A DNA stretch of 64,000 nucleotides from an uncultured Chloroflexota bacterium (GCA_902786265.1 CADACE010000013.1:1-64000); one strand, 5' to 3'. Positions 33,592-43,094 are shown, counted from the stretch's first letter. Numbers and translations: made by a program. The notes: generated by a model from the sequence alone, not told the origin.

Positions 33592-35868
33592 ATGAGAAAC
33601 AAAACGATCCTGATCCTGATCTGCGTCTGCCTTCTGGCATCCTGCAGCCTGTTTCAAAAAGAACCGGATCCTTCCGAACTTTATACACCAACACCGGTCC
33701 CCACAAACACCCCTCTTCCGGAACCGGTCGTTATGATCACGGAAGTTCCCGACCCAACGGCTGCAGCGGAAAAATTTTTGAAGGCCTGGCAGGAAGAAAA
33801 ATACTATGATATGTATGATCAGCTGGCCCGTGTTTCCGTTGATTCCGTTTCAGTAGATTATTTCCGCTCCCGTTATAATGACGCGGCTGTCGCGATGACA
33901 TTGAAAGATATCACGTACGAAATCACCTCCGCTCTCACCGGTCCTAACTCCTCTCAAATTGCTTTTCATGTAAATTATGATACGGTCCTTGCCGGAACGA
34001 TCGGCCGGGACAACCTGATGAACCTGGTACTGGAAGGGGGTATCTGGAAAGTACAATGGGAGGACAGCCTGGTCATGCCTGAACTGGCCGGCGGAAACCG
34101 GTTGGTGATGGATATCCAGATCCCGACCCGCGGAACGATTTATGACCGCAACGGGGTGCCTCTTGCCTACCAGACCCGGGCTTATGCGCTGGGCGTTGTT
34201 CCGGCCCAGGTGCCATCCAATTACTGGACCAACCTGATCAATGAATTTTCACGCCTGACCGGTAAAACTCCTCAGGTCATTACGGAAATGATGAACAGGG
34301 CAGAACCTACGCAGTATCTGCCGATCGGTGAAGTCACCGCGGAAAAAATGGAATCCCGTTACAGCTACCTTTATGACTATGACGGCGTCTACGTGACGGA
34401 ATATAACGCCGGCCGTTATTATACGGAAGGCGGGATCGGTGTCCATATGATCGGATATGTCCTGCCGATCAGTGCGGAAGAAGCCGAAGACATGCAGCGG
34501 CAGGGATATCGTGTCGATGAACGTATCGGCTCCCTTGGCATCGAAGCATGGGGACAGGAATATCTCGCCGGGAAACGCGGTGCGTCTCTTTATGTGGTCG
34601 ACGCAGAAGGGAACACAATCGACCGCCTCTCCCGCACAGAAGCGGAAGCATCCTATTCCATATATACGACCTACGATGAACAGTTTGAATATGACCTGCA
34701 GCGTGCCGTCAACGGGCTGAACGCGGCGGTAGTCGTATTGGAACGGGATACCGGACGGGTTTTGGGGATGGCCTCCGCGCCGGGATTCGACGCAAATCTG
34801 TTGGATTTCAGCAATTACAACAGCTTTTTCGGCGGAGACAGTCTTTATAACAACAACAGGCCGATGTACAACCGCGCGACGCAGGGTCAATATCCGCTCG
34901 GTTCTGTTTTCAAGATCATCGGTATGGCGGCAGCTCTGGAAACAGGGATCTATGAGATCACCGACACCTATGAATGCGGCCATTACTGGAACGAACTGGA
35001 CGGCATCGAACTGCATGACTGGACACTGGACCATGAAGTTCCCCCCAGCGGAACGCTTACTCTCAGCGAAGGGCTGATGCGTTCCTGCAACCCCTGGTTC
35101 TATAAAATCGGGAAAGAACTCTACCAGCAGGTCGGCCCGGACGCCCTTTCCGGCATGGCAAGAGGATTTGGTTTAGGCTCTCTGACCGGTATCGGGGAAC
35201 TGGAAGAAGAACCGGGGAATGTGGATGACCCGACAGAAGTGTTCGCCGCCGTTCAGCTGGGCATCGGACAAAGCACGCTTTTGGTTACCCCGCTGCAGGT
35301 TGCCCGTTTTGTCGCCGCGATCGGGAATGGCGGAACGCTTTACCGCCCGCAGGTCGTGGAACAAATTGTGGATGCCTCCGGCAAAGTGGTTTCCGCCTTT
35401 GAACCGGAAGCACAGGCAAAGCTGCCGGTGAGCCCGGAACATTTACAGATGATCCAGGACGCTATGGAAACGGTGGTCCGCAATCCGCGGGGAACCGCTT
35501 ACAGCTCCTTTACGCAGACTAAATATGAGATCCACGCCAAAACCGGTTCCGCGTCCACCAATACAGGTTTGAATTCCAACGCCTGGTTTGCCGGATACAC
35601 AAACGAAGGGATGGCCGACAAACCGGATATCGCTATCGCGGTCCTTGCCGAATTCGCCGGTGAAGGTTCCGAGATCAGCGTTCCGATCTTCCGCCGTGTC
35701 ATCGAACTCTACTTTGAAGGGCAGGCCCGCAGCCTGTACGGATGGGAAACCGGTATTTACATTACCCGGACACCTTCCCCGACCCCGACGAATACACCGA
35801 CCCCGCGCCCGACCAGAGCTCCGTGGGAAATTACACCTGAAGAGGAAGAATACGAGGAATATTTCTAA
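33592..35868 (+). CDS. PBP2-type penicillin-binding transpeptidase, lipoprotein
   Basis: A 758-residue class B penicillin-binding protein. The N-terminus is a lipoprotein signal (LLASCSLF) followed by a Thr/Pro linker and an NTF2-like MecA_N domain (about 55-150; FLKAWQEEKYYDMYDQL). A PBP dimerisation domain follows (RGTIYDRNGVPLAY, about 180). In the transpeptidase domain the serine motif is SVFK (YPLGSVFKI, about 440), the second motif is SCN (about 502) and the third is KTG (IHAKTGSAS, about 650). It cross-links peptidoglycan outside the membrane. A Thr/Pro C-terminal tail is typical of exported proteins here. A lipoprotein anchor in place of the usual membrane helix is notable. It starts directly after the maf stop. 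Confidence 0.92.
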   Translation: MRNKTILILICVCLLASCSLFQKEPDPSELYTPTPVPTNTPLPEPVVMITEVPDPTAAAEKFLKAWQEEKYYDMYDQLARVSVDSVSVDYFRSRYNDAAVAMTLKDITYEITSALTGPNSSQIAFHVNYDTVLAGTIGRDNLMNLVLEGGIWKVQWEDSLVMPELAGGNRLVMDIQIPTRGTIYDRNGVPLAYQTRAYALGVVPAQVPSNYWTNLINEFSRLTGKTPQVITEMMNRAEPTQYLPIGEVTAEKMESRYSYLYDYDGVYVTEYNAGRYYTEGGIGVHMIGYVLPISAEEAEDMQRQGYRVDERIGSLGIEAWGQEYLAGKRGASLYVVDAEGNTIDRLSRTEAEASYSIYTTYDEQFEYDLQRAVNGLNAAVVVLERDTGRVLGMASAPGFDANLLDFSNYNSFFGGDSLYNNNRPMYNRATQGQYPLGSVFKIIGMAAALETGIYEITDTYECGHYWNELDGIELHDWTLDHEVPPSGTLTLSEGLMRSCNPWFYKIGKELYQQVGPDALSGMARGFGLGSLTGIGELEEEPGNVDDPTEVFAAVQLGIGQSTLLVTPLQVARFVAAIGNGGTLYRPQVVEQIVDASGKVVSAFEPEAQAKLPVSPEHLQMIQDAMETVVRNPRGTAYSSFTQTKYEIHAKTGSASTNTGLNSNAWFAGYTNEGMADKPDIAIAVLAEFAGEGSEISVPIFRRVIELYFEGQARSLYGWETGIYITRTPSPTPTNTPTPRPTRAPWEITPEEEEYEEYF

Positions 35869-35873
35869 ACTTC

Positions 35874-36782
35874 ATGGAGGGACGCGTTCTGAAATATCAC
35901 TCCGGCTTTTACCACGTTTTCCACGATGGTGAGCAGACAGTCTGCAAGATCCGCGGAAAACTGAAAAGCGGACGGAAAAACACGGATATCATTGCTATCG
36001 GCGACCTGGTGAAATTTGAGATCCTGCCTGATGGCAGCGGCATCATCGAAGAAATCATGCCGCGGAGCAATGAACTGATCCGCATGACTTCCGGTATAAA
36101 AATCGAATACCGGCAGATCCTCATCAGCAATATGGATCAGGTCCTGCTGGTCTTTGCCTGCACACATCCGGAGCCCCGGCTGCGGATGCTGGACCGGTTT
36201 CTGGTCGTCTGTGAAAAACAGGGCATCACTCCCATCATCGTCGTCAACAAGATCGACCTGCTGGGGGAAGAACAGGCGCGGGAATTGTTCCGCGACTATG
36301 AACCGCTGGGCTACCGCACGGTTTATGTTTCCGCTGAAAACGGGACGGGCATCGAAGAGGTCCGGGAACTGCTCACCAACCGCATTTCCGGGCTGGTAGG
36401 ACCTTCCGGCGTCGGAAAATCGACCATCATCAACCGCATCGATCCCTCTCTGGACCTGCGGACCAATGAAATTTCGGATTACAATGAAAAAGGCCGGCAT
36501 ACCACCGTTGTCCGGGAAATGTTCCCGCTTAAAGACGGAGGGTTTGTCGCTGACCTGCCGGGATTGAAGACCCTGGCACTCTGGGATATCGAACCGGAAG
36601 AGCTGGACGGCTATTTTCCGGAGCTGCGCGGCCTGGTCAAAGACTGCTATTACAGTGACTGTACCCATGATGAGACGGAAGTGGGCTGCGCTGTCCATCA
36701 GGCTGTCGCCGAAGGAAGAGTCAGCAAAGAACGTTACGAATCGTATCTGCGGATGCGGTTTGGAGACGATGAAGAAGCATAG
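35874..36782 (+). CDS. rsgA: ribosome biogenesis GTPase RsgA
   Basis: A 302-residue circularly permuted GTPase that matures the 30S subunit. An OB-fold (about 1-70) precedes the G domain, in which G4 VNKIDLL comes before G1 GPSGVGKSTIIN (about 180) and G3 DLPG. The C-terminal zinc motif is CYYSDCTHDETEVGC with the coordinating His. Length is normal. It begins 5 bases after the PBP gene with a weak ribosome site, so translational coupling is likely. Confidence 0.96.
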   Translation: MEGRVLKYHSGFYHVFHDGEQTVCKIRGKLKSGRKNTDIIAIGDLVKFEILPDGSGIIEEIMPRSNELIRMTSGIKIEYRQILISNMDQVLLVFACTHPEPRLRMLDRFLVVCEKQGITPIIVVNKIDLLGEEQARELFRDYEPLGYRTVYVSAENGTGIEEVRELLTNRISGLVGPSGVGKSTIINRIDPSLDLRTNEISDYNEKGRHTTVVREMFPLKDGGFVADLPGLKTLALWDIEPEELDGYFPELRGLVKDCYYSDCTHDETEVGCAVHQAVAEGRVSKERYESYLRMRFGDDEEA

Positions 36783-36793
36783 GAGCAAACGAT

Positions 36794-37432
36794 ATGGAAC
36801 AACCCTTTACAAAACCGCCTTATGTGATCGGCATTGCCGGCGGTACCGGATCCGGAAAAACGACCTTCTCCCGTGAGCTGGTCGCTACGCTGATGACCAA
36901 CAAGATCGTTTATATATCTCATGACTCTTACTACCGGGATCTGAGCGACCGGCCTTTTTCCGAACGGGTCAAGGTCAATTTTGACCATCCGGACTCACTG
37001 GAAACCGAACTGCTCATCAAACATATTGAGATCCTGCGGAGCGGTCAGGCTGTCGACATCCCGATCTATGACTTCGTGGAACATACACGCTCGAAGGAAA
37101 CAGAGCATATCGAACCGCAGCCTGTGATTTTGATCGAGGGGATCCTGATTTTCGCCGTGAAAGAATTGCGCGACCTGATGGATATGAAAATCTTTGTCGA
37201 TACCGATGCCGACATCCGTTTTATGCGCCGTCTGCTGCGTGACATCGATGAACGCGGACGTTCGGTCAAATCGGTCTGCGACCAATACCTGAATGTTGTC
37301 CGCCCGATGCATGAGGCATTCGTGGAGCCCTCGAAAGTTTACGCCGATATCATCGTCCCGCGCGGCGGCCATAACCATGCCGCACTCGACATGGTTTCCA
37401 CCAAGATCCGCTCCCATATGGGACTCAACTGA
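36794..37432 (+). CDS. udk: uridine kinase
   Basis: A 212-residue uridine/cytidine kinase of pyrimidine salvage. The P-loop is GIAGGTGSGKTTFSREL near residue 15. SHDSYYRD, FDHPDSLE and PIYDFVEHTR are the substrate-binding signatures. Length fits Udk. It is the last gene of the maf-PBP-rsgA-udk run and is followed by a strong terminator. Confidence 0.96.
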   Translation: MEQPFTKPPYVIGIAGGTGSGKTTFSRELVATLMTNKIVYISHDSYYRDLSDRPFSERVKVNFDHPDSLETELLIKHIEILRSGQAVDIPIYDFVEHTRSKETEHIEPQPVILIEGILIFAVKELRDLMDMKIFVDTDADIRFMRRLLRDIDERGRSVKSVCDQYLNVVRPMHEAFVEPSKVYADIIVPRGGHNHAALDMVSTKIRSHMGLN

Positions 37433-37455
37433 GTATTCGGGAACAAAAACAAAAC

Positions 37456-37493
37456 GGGGCGGATCTCCTGAGATACTTCAGGAGATCCGTCCC
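37456..37493. terminator. terminator hairpin between convergent udk and trkH
   Basis: GGGGCGGATCTCCTGA (37456-37471) pairs with TCAGGAGATCCGTCCC (37478-37493) with one G-T wobble and a 6-base loop; CTTTATAT follows on the plus strand. The A-rich bases at 37441-37455 give a T-rich run on the minus strand, so it can serve both genes. Confidence 0.85.
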
Positions 37494-37517
37494 TTTATAT
37501 ACTTTCGGGACGTGATT

Positions 37518-39008
37518 TTACTTATCCGTGCTTTTTTTCCGAAACATATCCTTCAGCATATCAAAGCCGAAGGTAAAGCCGATGATCACAATGAATATCT
37601 CCAAACGGCCTAAAATCATACCGATCATTTCGACGATCATCGTCGGAACATTCATATGCGGACCGGTGATACCGATCGTAAAGCCTACCGTGCTGAGAGA
37701 AGAAGCAAAGTCAAACATGCCTTCCGTCAGAGAACACCCCGCTGTAACGGTCATAAGCAGGGATCCGATCACATAAATGACAAAATATGTGACCACATAG
37801 CTTGTTGTGTCATCGGCAAGGTCACGATCGATCGGCATCTTCCCGGAGGCTTTTACATAATAAGGCGTTTCAACAAAATGGCTGGGATTCAGTTTTTTTC
37901 TGATCTGTACCAGACACAGACGCAGCATCAGGTAAACACGGGACACCTTGATCCCGCCTGATGTGGACCCGATCTCACCGCCGATCACCATCATAAGGAT
38001 CAGCAATCCTATAACAAATTGAGGACATTCGGCATAGTCCATGTTAACCATACCGGTGGTTGACAACGCGGATACAATAAAAAAGACGGATTTTCGAAAG
38101 CCCTCTGCCAGGCTGAGATCCATACTCCGGGCAAGAGATATCGCGGCAGGCGGGATACAAACCGCCAGCAGAATGAATAAAAACTTCCCGTCACTGATCC
38201 GGAAAAAGTCGCGGACTTTTCCTCTCGCCAGGAGGATCAGCGCGACAAAGTTCGTCGCACCGATCAGCATCAGCACAATGGCTATGATTTCAATCGCGAG
38301 GCTGTTGTATTCACCGATGCTGTTCAGCTTCGTTGAAAAACCGCCTGTGGACAAAGAACACATACAGTGGCAGATGCTGTCAAACCATGTCATGCCTGCG
38401 ATGCGGTACGCGATGCTTCCAAAAACAAGACACACGTTATAAAGTATAAAAATCGCCTGGGCAGTCTTTTTGATATTGGGCATGATCTTATCAGGATGTC
38501 CTTCAGCGCTGTACAGGATCATGGACTGTTTGTTGGAAATAAAAATGATCATCATAATGATGAATCCAAGACCGCCGCAATACTGCATAAAACTCCGGTG
38601 AAACAAAAAGATTTTTGGGACATCCGGAACATTCATAACAGACAGCCCTGTTGTAGTCCACCCGCTGACAGCCTCAAAAAGGGAGGAGACCCCATTCAGC
38701 TGTTTTCCCAACAGAAACGGGAGCGCACCGACCAGCGGTCCCCAGCACCAGGCGAACAGAACTGTCAGGTTGGAACGGCCTGTCTGAGACCGCCAGCTCA
38801 TCGAAGCTTCCGCGTCCTGCTTTCCGAACAAACAGATAATCAGTCCCAGGATGACCGAGATGATACCCGGAACCAGAAAGGGAACCGTATACTTACGATC
38901 TTCGGGAAACCACGGAAGAACAATCAAAGGCGTGGCTGCGAACAAGCCAATCAAAATAGACAGTTTCCCAATGCTGGAACTGTCCGACCAGAATTTTTTC
39001 ATTTTCAT
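37518..39008 (-). CDS. trkH: TrkH/KtrB-type potassium transporter subunit
   Basis: A 496-residue integral membrane protein with many hydrophobic helices. Four pore-loop repeats carry the selectivity glycines: SGWTTTGLS (about 118), SLSTGGFST (about 222), ALSTTGMVN (about 320) and SLSTVGFTI (about 440). This is the arrangement of TrkH/KtrB potassium channels. It is the last gene of the operon and overlaps the trkA-type gene by one base (TAATG). The two TrkA-like proteins encoded upstream are its likely cytoplasmic gating ring. Confidence 0.94.
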   Translation of the reverse strand: MKMKKFWSDSSSIGKLSILIGLFAATPLIVLPWFPEDRKYTVPFLVPGIISVILGLIICLFGKQDAEASMSWRSQTGRSNLTVLFAWCWGPLVGALPFLLGKQLNGVSSLFEAVSGWTTTGLSVMNVPDVPKIFLFHRSFMQYCGGLGFIIMMIIFISNKQSMILYSAEGHPDKIMPNIKKTAQAIFILYNVCLVFGSIAYRIAGMTWFDSICHCMCSLSTGGFSTKLNSIGEYNSLAIEIIAIVLMLIGATNFVALILLARGKVRDFFRISDGKFLFILLAVCIPPAAISLARSMDLSLAEGFRKSVFFIVSALSTTGMVNMDYAECPQFVIGLLILMMVIGGEIGSTSGGIKVSRVYLMLRLCLVQIRKKLNPSHFVETPYYVKASGKMPIDRDLADDTTSYVVTYFVIYVIGSLLMTVTAGCSLTEGMFDFASSLSTVGFTIGITGPHMNVPTMIVEMIGMILGRLEIFIVIIGFTFGFDMLKDMFRKKSTDK

Positions 39009-39685
39009 TATCTGCCTGTCAAAGCATGGATCATATTTAATTCCTGCCCGTTGCCGGTGATCAAAACAAGTGTATCTCCGGCAAGGATGCGGGTATTTCC
39101 TTTCGGAATTACTGTCGTATCCCCGCGAAGAATGCAGCCGACGATCCCTTCATCCGGCAGGGTGAGTTCCCAAAGCTTTTTCCCCGCGGCGGGAGAATCT
39201 TCCGGGACCCGCACCTCGACGATCTGTACAAGCCCCTGCCCAAACGGGATAATATTGGTCAGCTCGTCAATAAATGCCTGCTGCTGAATGATACCCGTCA
39301 CGGCAGATACAGCGCATACCACGCTGTCCACACCCATTTTGTAAAAGAACTCGGTTTTGTTCGGATCTCCGACAAGTGAGACGGTTTTTTTGATGGAATA
39401 TTTCTTTTTGCAAAGCTGGCAGGCAACGAGATTGTCCGCATCCTTGCTGGTCAGCGCGATCGCGATATCAAAATCTTCGGCACCTGCCTCCTCCAGAATG
39501 TAAGGTTTGGTACCGTTGCCGAAAACAACTTTAAGGCCATGGATCTCCGCAAGCTTCAGGCAGTCTTCATAGTCATCATTGATCGCCGTGACCTGATAGC
39601 CCTGCCCGAGCAGTGAAACAGCCATCGATTTTGCTTTGCTTCTGCCACCGATCAGCAATATCTTTTTGTTTTTCTTTCCGCTCAT
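39008..39685 (-). CDS. TrkA-type regulatory protein with RCK-C domain, Gly motif degenerate
   Basis: A 225-residue RCK protein: Rossmann TrkA_N domain (about 1-135) and TrkA_C domain (about 140-225; PEDSPAAGKKLWELTLPDEG, RILAGDTLVLITG). The nucleotide-binding Gly motif, normally GxGxxG, reads LIGGRSKAKSMAV, so canonical NAD binding may be lost or altered. It overlaps the upstream trkA-like gene by 4 bases and trkH by 1, so all are translationally coupled. It probably forms a hetero-oligomeric gating ring with its neighbour. Confidence 0.88.
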   Translation of the reverse strand: MSGKKNKKILLIGGRSKAKSMAVSLLGQGYQVTAINDDYEDCLKLAEIHGLKVVFGNGTKPYILEEAGAEDFDIAIALTSKDADNLVACQLCKKKYSIKKTVSLVGDPNKTEFFYKMGVDSVVCAVSAVTGIIQQQAFIDELTNIIPFGQGLVQIVEVRVPEDSPAAGKKLWELTLPDEGIVGCILRGDTTVIPKGNTRILAGDTLVLITGNGQELNMIHALTGR

Positions 39686-40134
39686 GGCAGTGCCTCTTTT
39701 ACCGGGAGGACACCAAGGAATTTATCAATTTCTTTTGCTGAAAGAACCGCGGGACAAATTGTATCGATCCCCAATTCCCTGTATACGATTTCGCATTCCG
39801 GATCATGCAGTCTCGCGATGACCTTCTGAACATTGAACATTTCCCTCGCGATCTGTGCGACCATGATGTTCGTATTATCGTCATTCGTCACCGCGATCAC
39901 AGCAGTAGCACGGTCTATCTGCGCATCCCTGAGCTGATCAAACGCCGTGCCGTCGCCAACTACAGATAAACCGCCATAGTTGGACGCCAGCCGTCGGAAG
40001 GATTCATTTGATTCATCCATGATCAATACATTTTCCCCTTCATCGGAAAGTGTGTTCGCGAGATTTGCTCCCACCCGTCCGCATCCGATGATGATGGTGT
40101 AATTGTCTTTCTTATTTGATCCAAAGAATTTCAA
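39682..40134 (-). CDS. TrkA-type NAD-binding protein, single RCK-N domain
   Basis: A 150-residue protein that is only the TrkA_N Rossmann domain. The Gly motif is intact (IIGCGRVGANLANTL), with the acidic Asp at the end of strand 2 (LIMDESNE). There is no TrkA_C domain. Full TrkA in E. coli has two N-C units in one chain; here the functions are split over two genes, and only this one keeps the canonical nucleotide site. It follows the TPR gene by 3 bases. Confidence 0.88.
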   Translation of the reverse strand: MKFFGSNKKDNYTIIIGCGRVGANLANTLSDEGENVLIMDESNESFRRLASNYGGLSVVGDGTAFDQLRDAQIDRATAVIAVTNDDNTNIMVAQIAREMFNVQKVIARLHDPECEIVYRELGIDTICPAVLSAKEIDKFLGVLPVKEALP

Positions 40135-40137
40135 CTT

Positions 40138-40575
40138 TCACTTCCTTGTCACACGACCGGCACCATGTTTGATCAATTCGATTTTCCGTTTATAAACAGC
40201 GTGGCCGATATTCCTGCTGTCATAGACAATTTCAATATTTCCGGATTCACCCAGAGTTACATCGCTTTCATCAAAGGCATAATCTTCCTGCGACAGGCAG
40301 GATCCGTAAACATTGATATTGTATTTCGCGGGAAGATAATCCGGGTCAAGTGCCAGAGCAGCATGAAAATGCTTCTTAGCCTCATGATGTTTCCCCTTCT
40401 TATCAAGAATGATGGCAAGGAGATTATGCGGCTGCGGTGAATGAGGAAAGTATGCCATGCTTTTGTAGATCATGTCTATACCGGATTCATAATCTCCATC
40501 CATGACAAAGGCTTTGACAGATGAACATAATTCGTTCATCTCAATTCCGCATTGATCATTATTTGAAGTTTCCAT
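40138..40575 (-). CDS. TPR-like protein heading the potassium operon
   Basis: A 145-residue protein with about two tetratricopeptide-like helical pairs (GDYESGIDMIYKSMAYFPHS and HHEAKKHFHAALALDPDY), then a C-terminal part with no known domain that includes YDSRNIGHAVYKRKIE. No signal peptide. It is the first gene of the trk operon and lies downstream of the TGTGAGA array. It may be an adaptor for the Trk proteins, but this rests only on position. Confidence 0.7.
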   Translation of the reverse strand: METSNNDQCGIEMNELCSSVKAFVMDGDYESGIDMIYKSMAYFPHSPQPHNLLAIILDKKGKHHEAKKHFHAALALDPDYLPAKYNINVYGSCLSQEDYAFDESDVTLGESGNIEIVYDSRNIGHAVYKRKIELIKHGAGRVTRK

Positions 40576-40731
40576 TTGTCAGTTTCCCTTTGGTATTTTT
40601 TTCCGTTCAGTACCAGGTGCATCCGGCGTTTCGTCTTGCCGGGCCGGCTCACCGGCAGCACCAGGACTGACCTCGAGCTCTTCGATCTGAACAGATACGG
40701 TATATCTATGAAATCATCATACCGCATAAGC

Positions 40732-40802
40732 TGTGAGATGTGTGTGAGAGAACTTCTTACCCTGTGAGACGGGTGTGAAAATTGTGTGAGATTGCTGTGA
40801 GA
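40732..40802 (-). promoter_or_regulatory. array of six TGTGAGA boxes upstream of the trk operon
   Basis: TGTGAGA starts at 40732, 40743, 40763, 40785 and 40796, with one variant TGTGAAA at 40774. The steps are 11, 20, 11, 11 and 11 bases. OmpR-family regulators bind direct repeats at about one helical turn, so this fits a KdpE-like operator. It lies 157 bases before the TPR gene that opens the trk operon. The same boxes stand before the kdpD-like gene (43122-43159). Confidence 0.75.
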
Positions 40803-40840
40803 TTGAAAAATTTTCAGGCTGTCAGAAGACAGGGACCGGA

Positions 40841-41545
40841 TCACTCATCGACCAACCGGTATCCGACACCGATTTCCGTCAGAATATATCTGGGTCTGGC
40901 CGGAACCGGTTCGATTTTGCGCCGGAGCCCGGCCATCAACGCCCGCAGTGCCTGCGTATCGGTCCCGTACCCGATACCGTAAATCTCTTTCAGGATGAAT
41001 TGTGTGGTCAGTACTTTCCCGATATTCCGGAAAAACAGGCTGAGAAGGTTATATTCCAGCGGTGTCACATGAAGCGTCTCCCCTTTCAGGAAAACCTGCC
41101 TTTTTTCAAAATCAATTGAAAGCTCCCCGACAGATATTACCGGCTGCGCAGATGATTTCACTGTTTGATGAAGGTGCCGGATCAGGACCCGTATCCTTGC
41201 CATCAGCTCTGCCGCTGAAAATGGCTTCGTCAGATAATCATCCGCTCCCGCATCCAGGGCGGAGACTTTATCTTTATCCTGATCACGGGCTGATACCACG
41301 ATGATCGGCATCTCTGACCATTCCCTTACCTTCCGGATCACTTCCATGCCGTCAAGATCCGGGAGCCCCATATCAAGAATCATCAGATCAATTTTCTGGG
41401 AGAGTAATACTGCCATTGCGTTCTGTGCTGATTTCGCAATGAAGCAGGAAAAACCCTCTTGCTTTAATATATACGCAATAAAATTATGGATCTGTGAATC
41501 ATCTTCAACAATCAGGATCGTTTCATTCTGGTTTATCATTTTCAA
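40841..41545 (-). CDS. OmpR-family response regulator, KdpE-like
   Basis: A 234-residue regulator. The receiver domain has the acidic pair (ILIVEDDSQ), phospho-acceptor Asp in MILDMGLPDLDG (about 58) and Lys in YLTKPFS. A winged-helix Trans_reg_C domain fills the C-terminus (LTPLEYNLLSLFFRN, IYGIGYGTDTQALRALMAGL). The kinase gene upstream overlaps it by 4 bases (ATGA). Pairing with a KdpD-type kinase and with TGTGAGA arrays in front of both operons supports control of potassium uptake, although no kdpFABC genes are present in the window. Confidence 0.9.
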   Translation of the reverse strand: MKMINQNETILIVEDDSQIHNFIAYILKQEGFSCFIAKSAQNAMAVLLSQKIDLMILDMGLPDLDGMEVIRKVREWSEMPIIVVSARDQDKDKVSALDAGADDYLTKPFSAAELMARIRVLIRHLHQTVKSSAQPVISVGELSIDFEKRQVFLKGETLHVTPLEYNLLSLFFRNIGKVLTTQFILKEIYGIGYGTDTQALRALMAGLRRKIEPVPARPRYILTEIGVGYRLVDE

Positions 41546-42945
41546 TCACTTTCCAGGGGCAATGTAAATGTAAAAACAGCTCCGCCTCCGCTGCGGTTTT
41601 GGGCACTGATGGTGCCTTTATGGGCTTCAACAATGGACTGGCAGATTGCCAGACCCAGTCCGACGCCATGCCTGGTGTCTGAATCTTTGCTGCGGGTCGT
41701 ATAAAACATCTGAAACAGATGGGGCATATCCTGTTCCGATATTCCGGTACCCCGGTCTGCCACGGCAATGCTGGCTTTTTCATTATCTGTTTTCACGGAA
41801 ATCAGGATCTCACGGTCCTTCGGCGTATGTTTAGACGCGTTATCCAACAGGTTTACCAGCACCTGGCTGATCAGTTTCGCGTCCATCGGCACCATAATGA
41901 CCTCATCCGGTATATCCACGTCAATGACCCGGTCCGGGATCCGTTTTTCCATGACCATCAATGCCGCCCCGATGACTTCTTCGATCGCTTCCGGTTGTTT
42001 ATCCAATACCAGTTTTCCGTCCCGCAGTTTTGTCAGGTTCAGGATATTTTCCACCAGATTATGAAGCCATTCCGCGTCCTGATAAATATCCTCCGCGAGA
42101 ACGTAGTTCGGATCCTCCTCTTTGAGCTTATCCATCAGCATCTCACTGGTTCCCATGATGCCGGAGAGAGGCGTGCGGATATCGTGAGAAATTGCGCGGA
42201 GCAGGTTGCTCCGGTACCGTTCCTGTGTTGCTTCTTCTCTGCTTTTGGCCTGAGCCTGCAGGCTCCGCAATCGTTCCAGAGCCAGAGCCGCGCTTTCGAT
42301 AATGGAATGAAGCATCCTTGTCTGGGAAGCCGACATGGTGCTGCAGGTATCGCGCGGAACAAGCAAAACTGCCAGAACCATGTTCTTTGCGTATATCGGA
42401 TATTGACATTCGCTGTCAGAAGTGTCAGCAGGACCATTTCTTCCCGGTTCCTCCGCGGGAGTCAGTTCCCTGCGGACCAAAGTACCGTCAGATTTATGCT
42501 GAATGAGTGTCTTTTCAGGAACACCGTTTTCGTCAAAACAGATACAGGCAGTGTTGCAGTTCAACACATCACTGGAGGTCTTTACGATAATTTCCGCGAT
42601 CTCAGAGGCATCTTCCGCGTCAGTCAGACGGTTTGTCATTTGATAGAGGGCGTTGCTCTCATATTCCCGTTCATAAGCTTCCGCGGCGGCCTGCTTTTCT
42701 TTCGTCGTCAGGGCACTGGTCATGATCGAAGTGAAAGTCATGATCGCAAAGGTAATGAAATACGTCAGGTCATTGACTTTCAGCGTGTAATATGGCTTTG
42801 TGAAGAACCAGTTGAACAAAAGCAGAGAAATTACAGAGGAACAGATGCCGTACGCATATCCTCTGGTCATGCGGGAGATCAGCAGGACAGAAAAAATAAA
42901 TACCACGACGACATTGGTTTCATGGAAATCCAGCATCCGGAACAA
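41542..42945 (-). CDS. KdpD-like sensor histidine kinase (short form)
   Basis: At least 467 residues. It has the KdpD-type membrane region (DUF4118, helices in residues 1-85 here), a GAF-like domain (about 110-225), HisKA with the acceptor in RAISHDIRTPLSGIMGT (about 250) and HATPase_c (ADRGTGISEQDMPHLFQMFY, GVGLGLAICQ). It lacks the N-terminal KdpD and Usp domains of E. coli KdpD. The TTG at 42945 has no ribosome site and cuts the first membrane helix. The open frame extends to 43029, where GGGAGG stands just before ATT-ATA codons with no ATG, GTG or TTG. Translation from a rare AUU codon there would restore the helix (ISLTVLILTASTSLG). It is coupled to the kdpE-like gene. Confidence 0.88.
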   Translation of the reverse strand: MFRMLDFHETNVVVVFIFSVLLISRMTRGYAYGICSSVISLLLFNWFFTKPYYTLKVNDLTYFITFAIMTFTSIMTSALTTKEKQAAAEAYEREYESNALYQMTNRLTDAEDASEIAEIIVKTSSDVLNCNTACICFDENGVPEKTLIQHKSDGTLVRRELTPAEEPGRNGPADTSDSECQYPIYAKNMVLAVLLVPRDTCSTMSASQTRMLHSIIESAALALERLRSLQAQAKSREEATQERYRSNLLRAISHDIRTPLSGIMGTSEMLMDKLKEEDPNYVLAEDIYQDAEWLHNLVENILNLTKLRDGKLVLDKQPEAIEEVIGAALMVMEKRIPDRVIDVDIPDEVIMVPMDAKLISQVLVNLLDNASKHTPKDREILISVKTDNEKASIAVADRGTGISEQDMPHLFQMFYTTRSKDSDTRHGVGLGLAICQSIVEAHKGTISAQNRSGGGAVFTFTLPLESD

Positions 42946-43094
42946 AACGCCGAGGGAAGTGGATGCTGTCAGGATCAGGACGGTAAGACTGATATCATGG
43001 AAAATATCAGATTTATTGCTGGTTATAATGTGCCTCCCGGATGAAATAACATCCGCAACAGGTTCAACTAAAAAGATTTACCCAATATAAACCC

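Noticed and set aside
40732..40802. TGTGAGA array as replication iterons
   Set aside because: There is no rep or dnaA gene or AT-rich unwinding element beside it, and the same boxes stand in front of the kdpDE-like genes, which fits a transcription operator better.
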